NCBI GenBank assembly: GCA_025084515.1 | Contig: JAJAGP010000951.1 | Location: forward strand, 124,001 to 188,000 | Direction of reading: 5' to 3' | From: Ancistrus triradiatus | Taxonomy: Eukaryota > Chordata > Actinopteri > Siluriformes > Loricariidae | Length of the DNA: 64,000 bases | In this document: piece after piece, positions 49,909 through 61,854 of the stretch | Numbering within the stretch: the first letter of the stretch is position 1 | Layout of the letters: each line of letters opens with the position of its first letter | Notes under the pieces: generated by a model | Databases searched by the model: none | Told to the model about the DNA's origin: nothing | The model's input: the letters and a program-made list of their open reading frames with translations, nothing else | Translations under genes and position numbers: made by a program

Positions 49909-50249
49909 GTACACTCCAGTCTCGATGTGATTGACACTTTCTATTGTTCGGCGCCGGACTGAGCGTCAGGAGGAGGAAGGTCAGAACTCGTTAGCAGCTT
50001 TTGATCTGATCTGAATTCAGCCTGTGTTTTGTTGCGTAGCTTTGTGTGATTGATGGAATAATTAATAGCCCGGGGCTCGTCGGTCAGGGTGTGAGTTATT
50101 CCTGCCTGATGCTCTTTTAAAGTGGCGCAACTTCAAAGGCTCAAGTCCAACGCGGCATGCGGCGCTGAAAAGAACGCTAGTTTATTAACTCCATTTTACT
50201 CATTAGAAACTGCTTTGTTAAAACTGCAAAAGGAGAAAACTCTAAGAAG

Positions 50250-50600
50250 AACAAGCCAAATTGTATTTATGCAGGACTTGTTGTTCCAGGACGTCCCACA
50301 CTTTCTCGATCGGACTGAAACCTGGTGAATTTGGAGGCCAGAGCAACACTCGTCACTAATGAACCTGTTCAGAGCTTGTTATCCTGCCTTCAGGGAATAC
50401 CATTACGAAGAAGGGGTGCAGCGATGTGTCGGTCATCCATATGAAGGTCCGGACCCTGAACGTGACCCAGAGCATCATAACGGCTGGTCTTCTTCCCACA
50501 GTGGACTAACCCAGTCCAAAACTTGAAGAAAAACAAAAGACTTATTGGACCGGACCATCCTCCTCCATGGTGCCGAGGTCCAGATCTGTCACTGAAGTGC
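50250..50600 (-). mobile_element. decayed Tc1-like transposon remnant
   Basis: Minus strand, in order: CACTGTGGGAAGAAGACC (CTMGRR-like), TATGATGCTCTGGGTCACG, ATGGTATTCCCTGAAG, TCTGGCCTCCAAATTCACC (WPPNSPD-like) and AAGTGTGGGACGTCCTGG (LWDVLE-like). No frame survives. Confidence 0.6.
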
Positions 50601-50802
50601 CTGTTTGGGTGCTGCTTTGCAGTTCCAAACTCGTCCTCAGCAGGGGGCGCTGCACTAACCAGTTTTAAATATTGCAAAGCGCTAAACCTTCGTCCCTTCC
50701 TCAGGTTGCGTGTGAACCGTTTGCTTTTCTCATCGCCTCTTCGTGTGATAACAGGGGAATTAAAGCAGGGAACGAGGCCGTGTCCCATGGAAGACTTTTA
50801 AT

Positions 50803-50804
50803 AC

Positions 50805-50842
<38 letters not shown>

Positions 50843-50981
50843 AAACAAACGTGTCGTTTTAATAATTCAGGAGCTTCATCCCGATTCGTTTAGAAGCTTA
50901 ATGACTTTTTCATTAACTGAAATCGCAGACGGCCAGAGCTATGAAAAATTAATTTGTGGCAAAGCAAAATCCCAGACACAG

Positions 50982-51028
<47 letters not shown>
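50803..51028 (+). repeat. two (GT)n microsatellites
   Basis: GT arrays at 50803-50839 and 50984-51028, about 145 bp apart. Confidence 0.95.
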
Positions 51029-51032
<4 letters not shown>

Positions 51033-51080
51033 AATGACATTTGCTGTGTTTAATACTGCAGCGGTGGTTGAAGTACACAA

Positions 51081-51300
51081 GTCCTTTAAGTCAGATTTAT
51101 TTCTATAGCACCTTTTACAACGGGGCATTGTCTCAAAGCAGCTTTAGAATTTTAGATTATCTTCTGACATCTAGGGCCAATCCCAAACTGAGCGAGTCTA
51201 GGGTAACAGTGGTAAGGAAAATCCCTAAATGTTATAAGGAAGAAAGCTTGTTAGGACCAAAACTCAAAAAGAAACCCGAACTGCTTGGGTGGCCTAGATG
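51081..51300 (-). mobile_element. L2-type LINE tail fragment
   Basis: The reverse complement matches the tail of the LINE at 6.7-6.9 kb in order: GGGTTTC..GAGTTTTGGTCC, TTGGGATTGGCC, AGATAATCTAAAATTCTAAAG and GCTTTGAGACAATGCCCCGT. Tail only. Confidence 0.75.
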
Positions 51301-53190
51301 ATAAATGTAAAAAATAAACTAATTTATCTAGTCAAATAATTCTGAAGTAATAGTAAAAAAAACGGAAACTAAGTCAATATTAACAGATAAATAAAATGCT
51401 GAATAAATTGTAGAAAACATGCATATCGGCATCATTTAGTCAGATACACAGAGTTTACTTTTCTTAAGTAAAAGAACTTCTAAACAAATCTGATAAAAAT
51501 ACTGAAGTAAAAGTTGAAGTTTATATATTTTACTGAAGCAGAAGTATAAAAGTACCTGCTCCTAAATGTCCTTAAAATAAAAAAGTAAAATTATTCCTTT
51601 TTAGGACTCCACATTCCGAGATACGGGGGCTGGGTCTCGTGTAGCGCAAACTGTTATTGTAATTCTTTTACTTATTTTAATTCTTTTTTCATTTTTTATT
51701 ATGCATTTAATGAATATTTTTTATTTATCTGTTTACCTGTGCCCCACTAAAATCAGGGCGGGTAATAAGTCAGTTTTGTTGCTGAGCAGAACTACAGGAC
51801 CGGCACTACATTTCCCATAATGCCCCACCATCCTTCGAAAAGAGAGCATGATTTATTTAGTTAAACCAATCACATTCAAAGCAAATGGTAAAAGTCACTT
51901 TAGTCTTAAATTATTTCGTCTATTTAGTGTCTAACGACTCACTGGCATACAGAGGGGTACAGCTTGTTTAAATAACAGTCTGCTTATGTTGTACACGTTA
52001 AAGTTTTGACGCTTGACACCTGATGCTTTTTGTCTTTGTTCATTTGAGATCGTGTATCTTCTGTTTATTTGGAAAGTAAGCATTTTTTAATAATATATTA
52101 CTTCCTAACCAGTAATAAAAGGTTTATTGGCATATTTCAGATGCATTTTATCTTTAGTGATCCTCAGCGTTTACTGTTTAGATGATCCGATCAAATCCAG
52201 CAGCAGTGTGATCTGACCTTCAGACTCCCTGTCGGTCCACAGATAAAACCATTTCATGGGATAGATTAATAAATAAATAAATCAATAAAAATAAAATGTG
52301 TTTTCGTCCCAGGTCGCCTCCTAAAAGAGCTGACTCACGAACACACGCCAGCTGAAGGTCAAGCAGGATGTAGCTCTCCAGCTGCTGCACGTATCTCAGA
52401 TGGAATGGACAATAAATCCTCCATCACCAGCTTCAGTCCGGCATCAGGAACAGAAACACCTCCAACACCTTTAATTAATAATTATTTATATGAATTATTA
52501 TTAAAATCTACTCATAAAAAATTGCTCACCAAGAAGGAGTTGTTGGAATGGAATGAATCTTTATACGTGCGAATGTTATGATGATATTTGTAAGTGAAAG
52601 GATAAGTTTAGGAAGTTCCCCTGTTAGGCCGCCTCTAGCCTGGATACAAGTTGAGATACAGATACACTGCAAACAAAGGCAGGACATGTAATGGTTGCCG
52701 TGACAACAAATCTCCTTCTGCTAAGTCCCTGGAAATGGTCCGGGCAGAGACAGGGGTGTAGAGAATGCGCCCCCTGTGTCTAGATGGTGGATAACCAAAC
52801 TGTGGGAGCTGCTCGTCCCACATTTGTGATCCTCTCTACTGTTGGTCTGCCTGGGCTGTCCGGAGCCTGTTCACCGTGTGTGTGTGTGTGTGTGTGCCCC
52901 CATAAAACCACTGCTGCCAGTACCTCCTAACAGCTAGGTCACAACGGCCCGGATGTCCAACGATGCTCTCCCTCTCAACGTCTGTCCACTGGGCAGAGCG
53001 TCTTTCTCTCACTAAGAGGTACACTACCAAAAGTAGCCTCTGAGAGTCTTTTTATAGGGCAGCGCTATAGGTGAAGCACTTTTACGCCCTCTTGTGGCCA
53101 CACCTGTAATCATTTACATATCTGAGACAGAACTGGTGAAGAGCTTTACACCAATCCCACTTATTTTTGATGTCAATTTCATTTATAGAC
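51301..53190. other. non-coding, no gene recognised
   Basis: AT-rich with a short GT array at 52876-52896. No exon or named repeat. Confidence 0.4.
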
Positions 53191-53194
53191 ACAG

Positions 53195-53311
53195 TTTCCC
53201 TGAGCAGAAGATCCAGGGATCAAATCTTACCTCTGCAAAGCTGTTGGACCCTCGGGCAAGCCCTTTTATCAGTTGTAAGTCACTTTAGATAAGGGTGATG
53301 ACTACATGTAA
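53195..53311 (+). mobile_element. decayed SINE fragment
   Basis: AGCAGAAGATCCAGGGATCAAATC (B-box region) through AGTTGTAAGTCACTTTAGATAAGGG, the body and tail of the window's SINE without its head. Confidence 0.65.
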
Positions 53312-54300
53312 AATAAAACGAGTTATTCCACTCTTTTCAGCTGTAATTAGCTTTAAAAGCTGTATGATTTCCATTTTTTGAAGCTCGTTGTGATTCTGCT
53401 CTCTCTCAGCTCTAGGGTCGATGTCAGGAAGCTTCTGCTTAAGCCGAGTGCACACGTCCCGTCATTTATTCCTGCCTCGGCTCTGACAGGATGAAGCATC
53501 CATAACCTCTGGGATCTAAACACTGTCGGCGTGTGTTTACAATCCGGACCCTGCCGCCACATTTCATACATTAATACTCCGGTGATGAAGTGAAGGGGTT
53601 TAGAAGAAGAACAGCTACCATCTGTCAAAGCGGAAAGAGCTTCGGGTCGGCTTCCTTAGTGACATCCTAATTGTGTGTCTCTTCAAACTTGCTTCGAGTG
53701 AAAGGTACAGCTGGCACAAAAATCTACAGCGCCACCATGCAAACTCAGGGCTGGGTTTCCCAAAAACGTTCGTAACCCTGTGCTTAAAACATTTCCTAAA
53801 TTTCTCAACCGACGTCGTGTTTAAACGCGTTCGCAAATGTAAGAGGATTCTGACCAGCACTTCTTTTTTGCTAATTTTTCATTAACAAACACTCGCTGAC
53901 ATGCTCGGTCTTTTACCCCATCGTAACATTTGATAAATAAAGTTAGCAATCATTTTGGTTTAATTACGTCAAGATAAGGTTTACATTCTTTAAAGTGAAG
54001 AGTTAATGACGCCTACACCTGAGCATACAGCCTGTAGAATTTACTTATTTGTTAAATTAAATTTATTTTATACAGGTAGTCCTCGGGTTACGATGGTCTC
54101 GAGTTACGACGTTTCGTGGTTACGACGCATCTCCCATTTACTGTACAAAGCCTTGTTTCGACTTAAGTGGTTTTGCGTCGTAAACGTCATAACGCGAACT
54201 TCTGTTTGGTGTGCGCGGCAGAAGAATAGACGGTTACGCGGCTCGTTTTTAGATAATTACTGTGTTAGGATAGGTGTTAGGATAGGATAAGTGCTTACAG

Positions 54301-54798
54301 TACCGTATTTTCCGGACTATAAAGCGCACCGGGTTATAAGACGCATGAAATGAAACAAAACTCTTAAGTTCCGTCGGAAGCTCAGTTTGGTCTTTACCTG
54401 GCGCAGGGCGTCTTCTAGCTTCCTCCACTTCCGTACCATTGATTCGTTAATGTTGAATTCTCTCGCAGCTGCTCTATGTCCGTGTTGTACTGCGTGACTG
54501 ATAGCGTTGAGTTTGTAATCCGCTTCGTAAATAAATGAATGCACGTACCCTAATGTTGAAGCACATACCGTATTACTCCGCAATGCTGCGCACTACGGTG
54601 GCCGTAAGCTTCGTAACTCATCAAGGCCGTAAAACATTTTGACAGATTTATGAGCGCCGTGTACCATCTACAATCGGTTCTAGGTCAGAAAGCACAACCA
54701 GAATTAATTCATAGACGCACCGCATTTTAAGGCGCACTGTCGATTTTTGAGAAAATTAAAGGATTTTAAGTGCGCCTTATGGTCCGAAAAATACGGTA
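54301..54798 (-). mobile_element. pogo/Tigger-like element, inner, with transposase N-terminus remnant
   Basis: Ends TACCGTATTTTCCGGACTAT and, inverted, TACCGTATTTTTCGGACCAT, with TA at both sides. The minus-strand frame 54583-54317 has SFIYEADYKLNAISHAVQHG and AAAREFNINESMVRKWRK, a Brinker/CENP-B-like DNA-binding helix-turn-helix as in pogo-type transposases. The catalytic part is absent. Confidence 0.8.
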
Positions 54799-54870
54799 TA
54801 TTATTTAAGATGCTATTTACGTACAGTAAATGTACGTGTTTAACATACTGTAAATACATATACTGAAGGA

Positions 54871-55071
54871 AGTGGTAGCCTAGCTGTAAGGTGCTTGGAC
54901 TATGGACCAAAACGTCCAGGGTTCCAATCCCACCTCTGCCAAGCTGCCACTGTTTGGGTCCTTAGCAAGGGCCCTTAACCTACAATGGCTTGGATTGTAA
55001 GACCTGTATAACTTGGAAGTCGCTCTGGATAAGGGCGGTCAGCTAAATGCTGTAAAGCTGTAAATGTAAAA
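54871..55071 (+). mobile_element. tRNA-derived SINE inside the Tigger-like element
   Basis: GTGGTAGCCTAG head (shortened A-box), AGGGTTCCAATCCCA B-box, GCTCTGGATAAGGGC tail and a TGTAAATG end. Somewhat more diverged than the copies at 17.2 and 43.3 kb. Confidence 0.85.
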
Positions 55072-55141
55072 TGTGTTCCGAAAATCGGTTTACGACGCCA
55101 CCTAGGAACGGATATGCGTCGTAAGTCGAGGACTACCTGTA

Positions 55142-55729
55142 TTTTAGGTTAGGTTTCGACAGTGACATGTTTCTGTAACAACAAGTTCACCTTTTCAGGA
55201 AAAGGCACCAAGCCTTTTAACAGCTAGTAGAAGAATAAATAAATGTAATTTAAATAAATACAAATAATGTGAACATTTCATTTTTTAAAACAAAATACAA
55301 CGCAAGCGATAATGGCGCTGAATAAACCGACTCTATGATTAGGAGCAATACAGGATTAAATTATCCAGACGTGCTCCGGGTCAGGCTTTGTTTCCATAGT
55401 TACCACATAAACATGTGTTACCGTCTGCAGAAATCGTAGGCCGTTGCGTCAACTGTTCAAAAATACAAGTGGTACAGATATGAACAAAAATACTACATTG
55501 CGTGTTATATAATATCATTACCAAAAACAGGCTGTGATTTTAAATAAACAAAATCACTTTTTTATTTTACTGGAGCAGAGAAATTTTAATGTCTGGGCTG
55601 GAGCAAGGCCAAAATAGCAAACGTTTAAATAATTAAAAAACATACTTTATGAAGATTTTGGTGATGCGCTTTCGTAACTAGTTCCCAAAATTGAAGAATC
55701 ACCTAAAACACAAATTCCTAAAAATGAAA
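55142..55729. other. non-coding, no gene recognised
   Basis: Short interval between two DNA transposons. No exon seen. Confidence 0.4.
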
Positions 55730-57375
55730 TACAGCGGGTTGAAATAAGTATTGAACACTCACCATTTTTCTCAGTAAACATATTTCTAGAGGTGCTATGA
55801 CATGAAATTTTCACCAGATGTCGGTAACAACCCAAGTATCCATACATACAAGAAAATCAAACCATAGATTTCCAGAAATTAAATTATGGTAATTATGTGG
55901 AATGGCACAGGGAAAAAGTATTGAACATGCTTACTGAAATTTATTTAATACTTTGTACAAAAAGCCTTTGTTGGCAATGACAGCTTCAAGACGCTCTCTG
56001 TATGGAGAAAACTAGTCGCATGCATTGCTCAGGTGTGATTTTGGCCCATTCTCTTCCACACAAACAGTCTTCAATCTTGAAGGTTTCGTGGGCCTCTTCT
56101 ATGAACTCTGATCTTTAGTTTCTTTCCATAGATTTTCTATTGGATTCAAGATCAGGTGATTGGCTGGGCCATTCTAGCAGCTTTTTTATTTTCTTTCTCT
56201 GAACCAACTGAGAGTTTCGCCCTTGGCTTGTGTTTGGGGTCATTGTCCTTGCTGAAATGTCCACCCACGTTTCATCTTCATCATCCTAGTAGATGACAGC
56301 AGATTTTTTTATCAAGAATGTCTCTGTAAACTTTTTCCATTCATCCTTCCTTCAATTATTTGAAGTTTTGCCAGTACCATATGCTGAAAAACAGCCCCAC
56401 GCCATGATGTTCCCACCTCCAAAACTTCACTGTTTGGTATGGTGTTTTTGGGTGATGTGCAGTGCCATTTGGACCTCCAAACATGATGTGTATTATGGCA
56501 TCCAAAGAGTTCAATTTTGGTCTCATCTGACCAGACTATATTCCTCCCTTTCTCCCAGTATTTCACAGGCTTGTCTAAATGTTGTGCAGCAAACTTTAAA
56601 TGAGCTTCAACATGCTTTTCTTCAGCAGTGGAGTCTTGCGTGGTGAGCGTGCATACAGGCCATGGCGGTTGAGTGCATTACTTATTGTTTTCCTTGAAAA
56701 ACACAGTTGTACCTGCTAATTCCAGGTCTTTCTCTGAGCTCTCCACAAGTGGTCCTTGGCTCCTGGACAAACTCTTCTGATAATTTCTTTTCACTCACTC
56801 CTCTGTCAGCATAAATCTTGCGAGGAGCACCTTGTCGTGGTCGGTTTTTATGTGAAATGAATGTTTCTTTCCACTTCCGGATTATGGCCCCAACAGTGCT
56901 CACTGGAACATTCAGAAAGTTTAGAATCCTTCTGTTAACCAATGCCATCATTATGGTTTGCAACAATAAGGTTGCGAAGGTCTTGAGAGAGCTCTTTACT
57001 TTTGACCCATCATGAGATGTCTCTTGTGGTGATACCAGGCCATCATTTGGGACTGAACCAGCTGATATGAATTAGCACTGACAAGGGGCAGGATTTGCTT
57101 TCTAATTACTGAGAGAGTTCAGCTGGTGTCCTTGGCTTTTCCATGCCTTTTTGCACCTCCCTTTCTTCACGTGTTCAATAACTTTTTCCCTGTGCCATTC
57201 CACATGATTACACATAATTTAACTTCTGGACATCTATGGTTTGATTTCTTGTATGTATGGATTACTTTGGTTGTTACCGACATCTGGTGAAAATTTCATG
57301 TCAATAGCACCTCTAGAAATATGTTTACTGAAGAAAAATGGTGGACGTGTTTCAATACTTATTTCACCCGCTGTA
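55730..57375 (-). mobile_element. Tc1-like transposon, full length with long inverted ends, transposase broken
   Basis: 1646 bp between TA dinucleotides. The ends begin TACAGCGGGT(T)GAAATAAGTA and match as inverted repeats over about 200 bp, both including CTAGAGGTGCTAT and ATTTTCACCAGATGTCGGTA. Transposase remnants on the minus strand: frame 56966-56682 (HTH part with KKWKETF-like and RPRQGAPRKI) and frame 56566-56312 with IVWSDETKIELFG, carrying the second-domain catalytic Asp motif. Stops and frameshifts between and after them rule out a working enzyme. Confidence 0.88.
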
Positions 57376-57734
57376 TTTGGTTTTTGAGAACGTAACTCCA
57401 ATCGTGTGCGCTACATGCAATAAATAAAATTAAAAATGAAATTAGTATTAAATTGATTTTATAAGGTGCAGTGGGTGCAGCATTACAGCTGAAATAAATC
57501 AATCTATAAATCGGTTTTATTTTGTTACAGGATTTAAATTCACCTGAAGCAAACAATTAAATTTCTTACACCAATAATTTAAACACTTACGTTATTAATT
57601 TCTATAGTAACCATTTCCCTAATGATACTTTTTGGTATAATAACGAGAAAATGTATGTAAACTTGCCAAAAACACAATCGTAATTAAGATAAATTGTTGC
57701 GGGGAATGGGGAAATGCGCTCAGTAACATTGGCC

Positions 57735-57930
57735 GTTTTATTTTCATCCTGCAGGGGCAGCCGTAACGTCGTCCAGGTGCCGAAACTTTTTAGGATTCAC
57801 TTTTTAGGAATGATTCTGTGTTAATAATTAACAACTTAACAAAGCACAGTCATGATCCGGCGATTACAAACTGCCACAAAACAAAACAAACGTAACATAT
57901 TTTCAAATAATTTACTAATAATTTTAATAA
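57735..57930. repeat. dispersed repeat, copy 1
   Basis: CTGCAGGGGCAGCCGTAACG, TCCAGGTGCCGAAACTT, then CAAAGCACAG and GTAACATATTTTCAA recur in the same order 1 kb further on (58735-58900). Confidence 0.75.
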
Positions 57931-58734
57931 CACTGGGCCACTTTGGATACACCAGCTGACCGAAGGCACCTCTTAGAAATGTAGGACCCGTGAGCTAAAC
58001 CAGTGCTGCAGCGCTTAATGAATAATAAAACCAATTCTAAAACCAAGATAAAGACGAATTAAAATCCAACATCTGCTTTTATTTATCCATTAAAAAAACA
58101 GCAAAAAAAACAACAACAAATAAGAACTTCCTTATGTACAACATGTGCAAAAATAGTGACGTTTTTTAAGGACTACATCGTCATGATCAAGGCACGTACG
58201 AGGAACCAGAAGGAGTTTGTAGAACTCAAGTTCAAATTCTTTGGGTCGTTTAAAAAAGATCCAGTTTTTAAAGATCAGTCTTTAAAGCAAAAGTTTTGGC
58301 CCTTTTCCCCGTTCACACAGGACCAGACTTGCTGTGGATCATCCAGTAAATCCAGAAGTGAAGCCTAGAGAAGTTAAACCTTTTTTTAATCGTTCCATTG
58401 CTTCGTGTGAATCACATTCATGACGTTATGGCTTTTTTTCTCACTCTCGGCGCTGTATCGCGTTTACATCATCGGAAATAACAGACGTCCACCGGAGCCG
58501 GAGCTGTAATTACTCCATCTGAACCAACGTGCTCACTCAGAGGGAGGCGACAGGACCAGACATTCCACTGCCCGGAGACGCAGGAGAACATTCTGCTGAG
58601 GGGAGAAATCAGAGGGTCCACGGTTCGAAGGAATGCATCATAACAACTTTTGCAGTGCATGGCAGTGCAGCCAGGGGGCGCTGTTGCAGCTGTGCCTGCA
58701 TGCGAAGAACAACTCGACATGGTGTAACATTGGG
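57931..58734. other. non-coding, no gene recognised
   Basis: Lies between two copies of a dispersed repeat. No exon or named repeat family recognised; the short open frames look like chance. Confidence 0.35.
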
Positions 58735-58900
58735 TGGGTTTTATTTTCGTCCCGCAGGGGGCAGCGTAACATCGTCCAGGTGCCGAAACTTCAGCCCAAA
58801 TGATTTTGTGTTCGTAAATTAATAACTAACAACGCAACAAAGCACAGGGACGAGCCAGCGATCACAGAAAAACCTAGCGTAACATATTTTCAATAATTTA
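58735..58900. repeat. dispersed repeat, copy 2
   Basis: Direct repeat of 57735-57930 with the same word order, about 80 percent alike by eye. No ends or coding part seen. Confidence 0.75.
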
Positions 58901-60610
58901 TGACGTTAAATTAGTATCACGCTACTTTACGATGAACCTGTTTATAGCTTTGTTGATAATATACGATGGTATCGTGACGAAGATTTTGCCTTTAATGTAT
59001 GTAACGACGATTTCAATTAGGATCTCACAATGATGAGCAAAAGTATGGCGCCACCTGGTGGTAAAGTAATGAAACTTATCAGGTTAATTTTTTGCGGCAA
59101 AACTTTGCTAACAGAGAATGAAACGAGTCTGAATTATGGTCCGAGTGAGCATTAGAGTCCAACTGAACAGCCCAAGAACGGTCTGAGATAAATATTTTAA
59201 ATAAAATAGGTCCGAGTCCAGCTGGCTAAGTGAAAGAGAGAGAGTCGGCTGGTCCAGGTCAAAGAGTCCAATGCAGATGGGGCAAATTAAATCATGACAG
59301 TCAGAATCAAACAGAGGTCTGAGTTAGACAGTTGAGCCACCCAAGCTGAACGGGCCGAGTCACGTGGGCTAAGACTGAGAAAGGTCAAAAGCCTGGCCAC
59401 GGTTCTCCCTGGGGTCCATCAGAGGAGCACTGAGCCACCAGGGCTCTCAAACTAATGGCCCGAGTCCCACTCAGAGTCAGAATATAAATGATTTGAATCC
59501 TCGGAGTTCCTCTGACGTTTATCCATGTAGAACTTTCCTCTTTCCCTCAGCGTTCCCGGGACCGTGGTCCGTTACCCCGGAGAAATTATGGGATGTCTCG
59601 TCGGTCTATGAGAGCGTTCTGAGAAAGCGTTTAATCTAAGAGCGCCTGATAATCTCTGTTCTGCATTTTTGGGGATTGTTAGAATTCAGGTCTGAACGTC
59701 AGGTCTGGAACATTAGAACGGAGCTTAAACGCTGCTGGGAAAAAGTGCTGAGAGGCACAGGAGCTGCTCAGAGGAACATCTGGATTGAATTGGTGAGCAC
59801 TTCTTCTGGTGGGCTTTCAGATCAAACATGTGGAGTTTGAATCACGTCCTGCATCCAGCTCAGAGGTAACCTCTCTCTCACTCTCTCTCACTCTCTCTCT
59901 CTCTCATTCCTCCGGGGTGAAAATAACCTCGGTGTTTTTTCTCCTCCTCCTCTTTTCTCCTGAAGCGAGGATTACGGGCGAGAGGGAGGGATTCTTTGAA
60001 CTCGACCCACCAAATAAAATCTTGTCAAAGCAAATAAAACGAGCGAGAAGCGGCGCATAATGAGGAGGCTCCGCCAGGAGAAAAAAGAACCGGCCTGGCT
60101 CAGGGGGAAAAAAAACGGCATTAAAAATAGTTTTAATTACGCTCCTGCGGGGATCAAACCGGCTCTGGCATCCAGCAGTTTTCCTCTGGAGTTGGAGACG
60201 TTTTTGTTTTTTTTCTTTCTGTCCTGCGATTCATCATCTTTACCTAAACAGCTGCCTGCTTAAGCAAGCCACGGATCAGAGCGCGGAAATCACAACTCGG
60301 CGTCGATGGAAAGAAAGAAAAAGCGATTCAATTTTTACGATTATTTTTCAAACCGGCCGCTGCTTTCTGATGAAGATTAAGGAGAGCAGAACTTATGTTA
60401 AAACAAGGTTTTATGACTTTTTTAGTTTTAAACAGAAAATCACCTCATTAGTCCCTAAAATGCAATCAAATTCATCTTCACATCATCGGTTACTCGTCAG
60501 AGCCTTACGCAAAGATTTGGTGGTTCATTCAAACAGCCACATTTACGTTTGCTCCTGAGATAGGGGGGCCAAAACTTTTGCTCCATTCAGACCAGAAACA
60601 AAGCGGGTAT
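58901..60610. other. non-coding, no gene recognised
   Basis: Contains a (CT)n-rich stretch at 59870-59905 and a CTCF-like motif at 59046-59066. No exon recognised. Confidence 0.4.
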
Positions 60611-60621
60611 GAGTAAAAAAG

Positions 60622-61590
60622 CGTTAAGGCGTTACACACCAAACGTGATTTTGCATACAATTTATTCAGACAACGTTACATAAAACCGAGGCAGCGTTCA
60701 TTTTTTGATGGTGAAAACACGACGTTATTTTATTCGCCCTCTATTGAGTGTAATGAAAATTCACTGCCGACTAAAACCCACCGGCCAATCACCTTCGCTT
60801 CTGGGGTTGGTATAGCACCAAGTATTTTTGGTAAAACAAACATCAAAAAAGATTATAAGAACGATTTGGACAGACGTAGCAGGTTCGAGATTGTCTGAAA
60901 AAGTCCGAGCTCTCGTACGAGACACTGCATCGTGTCTGTTTTGAGCCGTCTGAATATTACGCATTTTGGCACCCCTTGTTCCTTCGAACATCATGCAGAG
61001 CCGAGGTTACACTTGGTGCCAAAACTTTAGCTTGACTTGACCCAGAACACAAAACAAATCTAGGGTGAGTAAAAAGCATTAAGGCTTTACACACCGAATG
61101 TGAGACTTTCCTGCGATTTATTCGGACGACATTAAATAAAATGCACCGCACCGCATTAAATAAAATTCCGCACCAGATGCAATTTTTTAACGATGAAAAG
61201 GTGACATTATTTTATTCGTCCTCTCTTCAATTTAACAAACATTTGCCAGCGATGAAAACTGTTGGCATTAGCAACCAAGGAGAAGTCGCTTCTGGTGTCG
61301 GCATAGCAACAAAAAGATAAGATAACGTCAAAAAGATAAGAACGACGACGTGAAAAGATACGATTTGGAAAGACAGAGCAAATCCGAGATTATCTAAAAG
61401 TGCTTGTTATAAAGTTTGAGCTCTCATACAAAACGATGAAACTCTCGTTGCTTTCTTTATTTTTCACTAAATCGGATGGATTATTTTTCCAATGTTGGCG
61501 TGAGCAGCAACAGACGTCTTGTTTCGAGTCTTGAGGTTTCCAAATATTACGCATTTTTTCGTCGCGTTTGGTGTGTAACGACCTTAAGGT
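60622..61590. mobile_element. two related MITE copies with TTAA-type ends
   Basis: Copy 1 runs from TTAAGGCGTTACACACCAAA (60624) to about 60968 and has lost its right end. Copy 2 runs from TTAAGGCTTTACACACCG (61079) to GGTGTGTAACGACCTTAA (61571-61588), an inverted version of the left end. Shared inner words: ATTTATTC, TTATTTTATTCG, GTCGCTTCTGG or CTTCGCTTCTGG, ATATTACGCATTTT. TTAA at both ends suggests piggyBac type. Copy 2 ends about 265 bp short of the FLRT2 stop codon, so it may lie in the 3'UTR. Confidence 0.65.
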
Positions 61591-61854
61591 GGGCGAGCAG
61601 AAATGTCTTTTGATTGGTTAATGAGTGATAGATGAGAGCGCCCTCCGGTGGTCGTAATGAAAGCGTACGTAGCTAACTCCCAAAGTGCAAAAATCATTTT
61701 GGGTTCCTCTAGGTTTCCACTATCATTACCTTGGACTTTTTGGACTTGCTTTGATCCAGACTTACACAGAGCTACGCTAAAAAACAAACCTTTAGTTCAT
61801 CTCAAATCACAAGTCCGTCCGTGGTATAAATTAAGTCTAAGACGGAGTGCATCA

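Larger units (their letters stand above)
54071..55141. mobile_element. Tigger/pogo-like element, outer of a nest
   Basis: Ends TACAGGTAGTCCTCGGGTTA and, inverted, TACAGGTAGTCCTCGACTTA, followed in both by ACGAxG words. TA at each end. The interior holds a second element (54301-54798) and a SINE (54871-55071); little of its own body remains. Confidence 0.8.
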
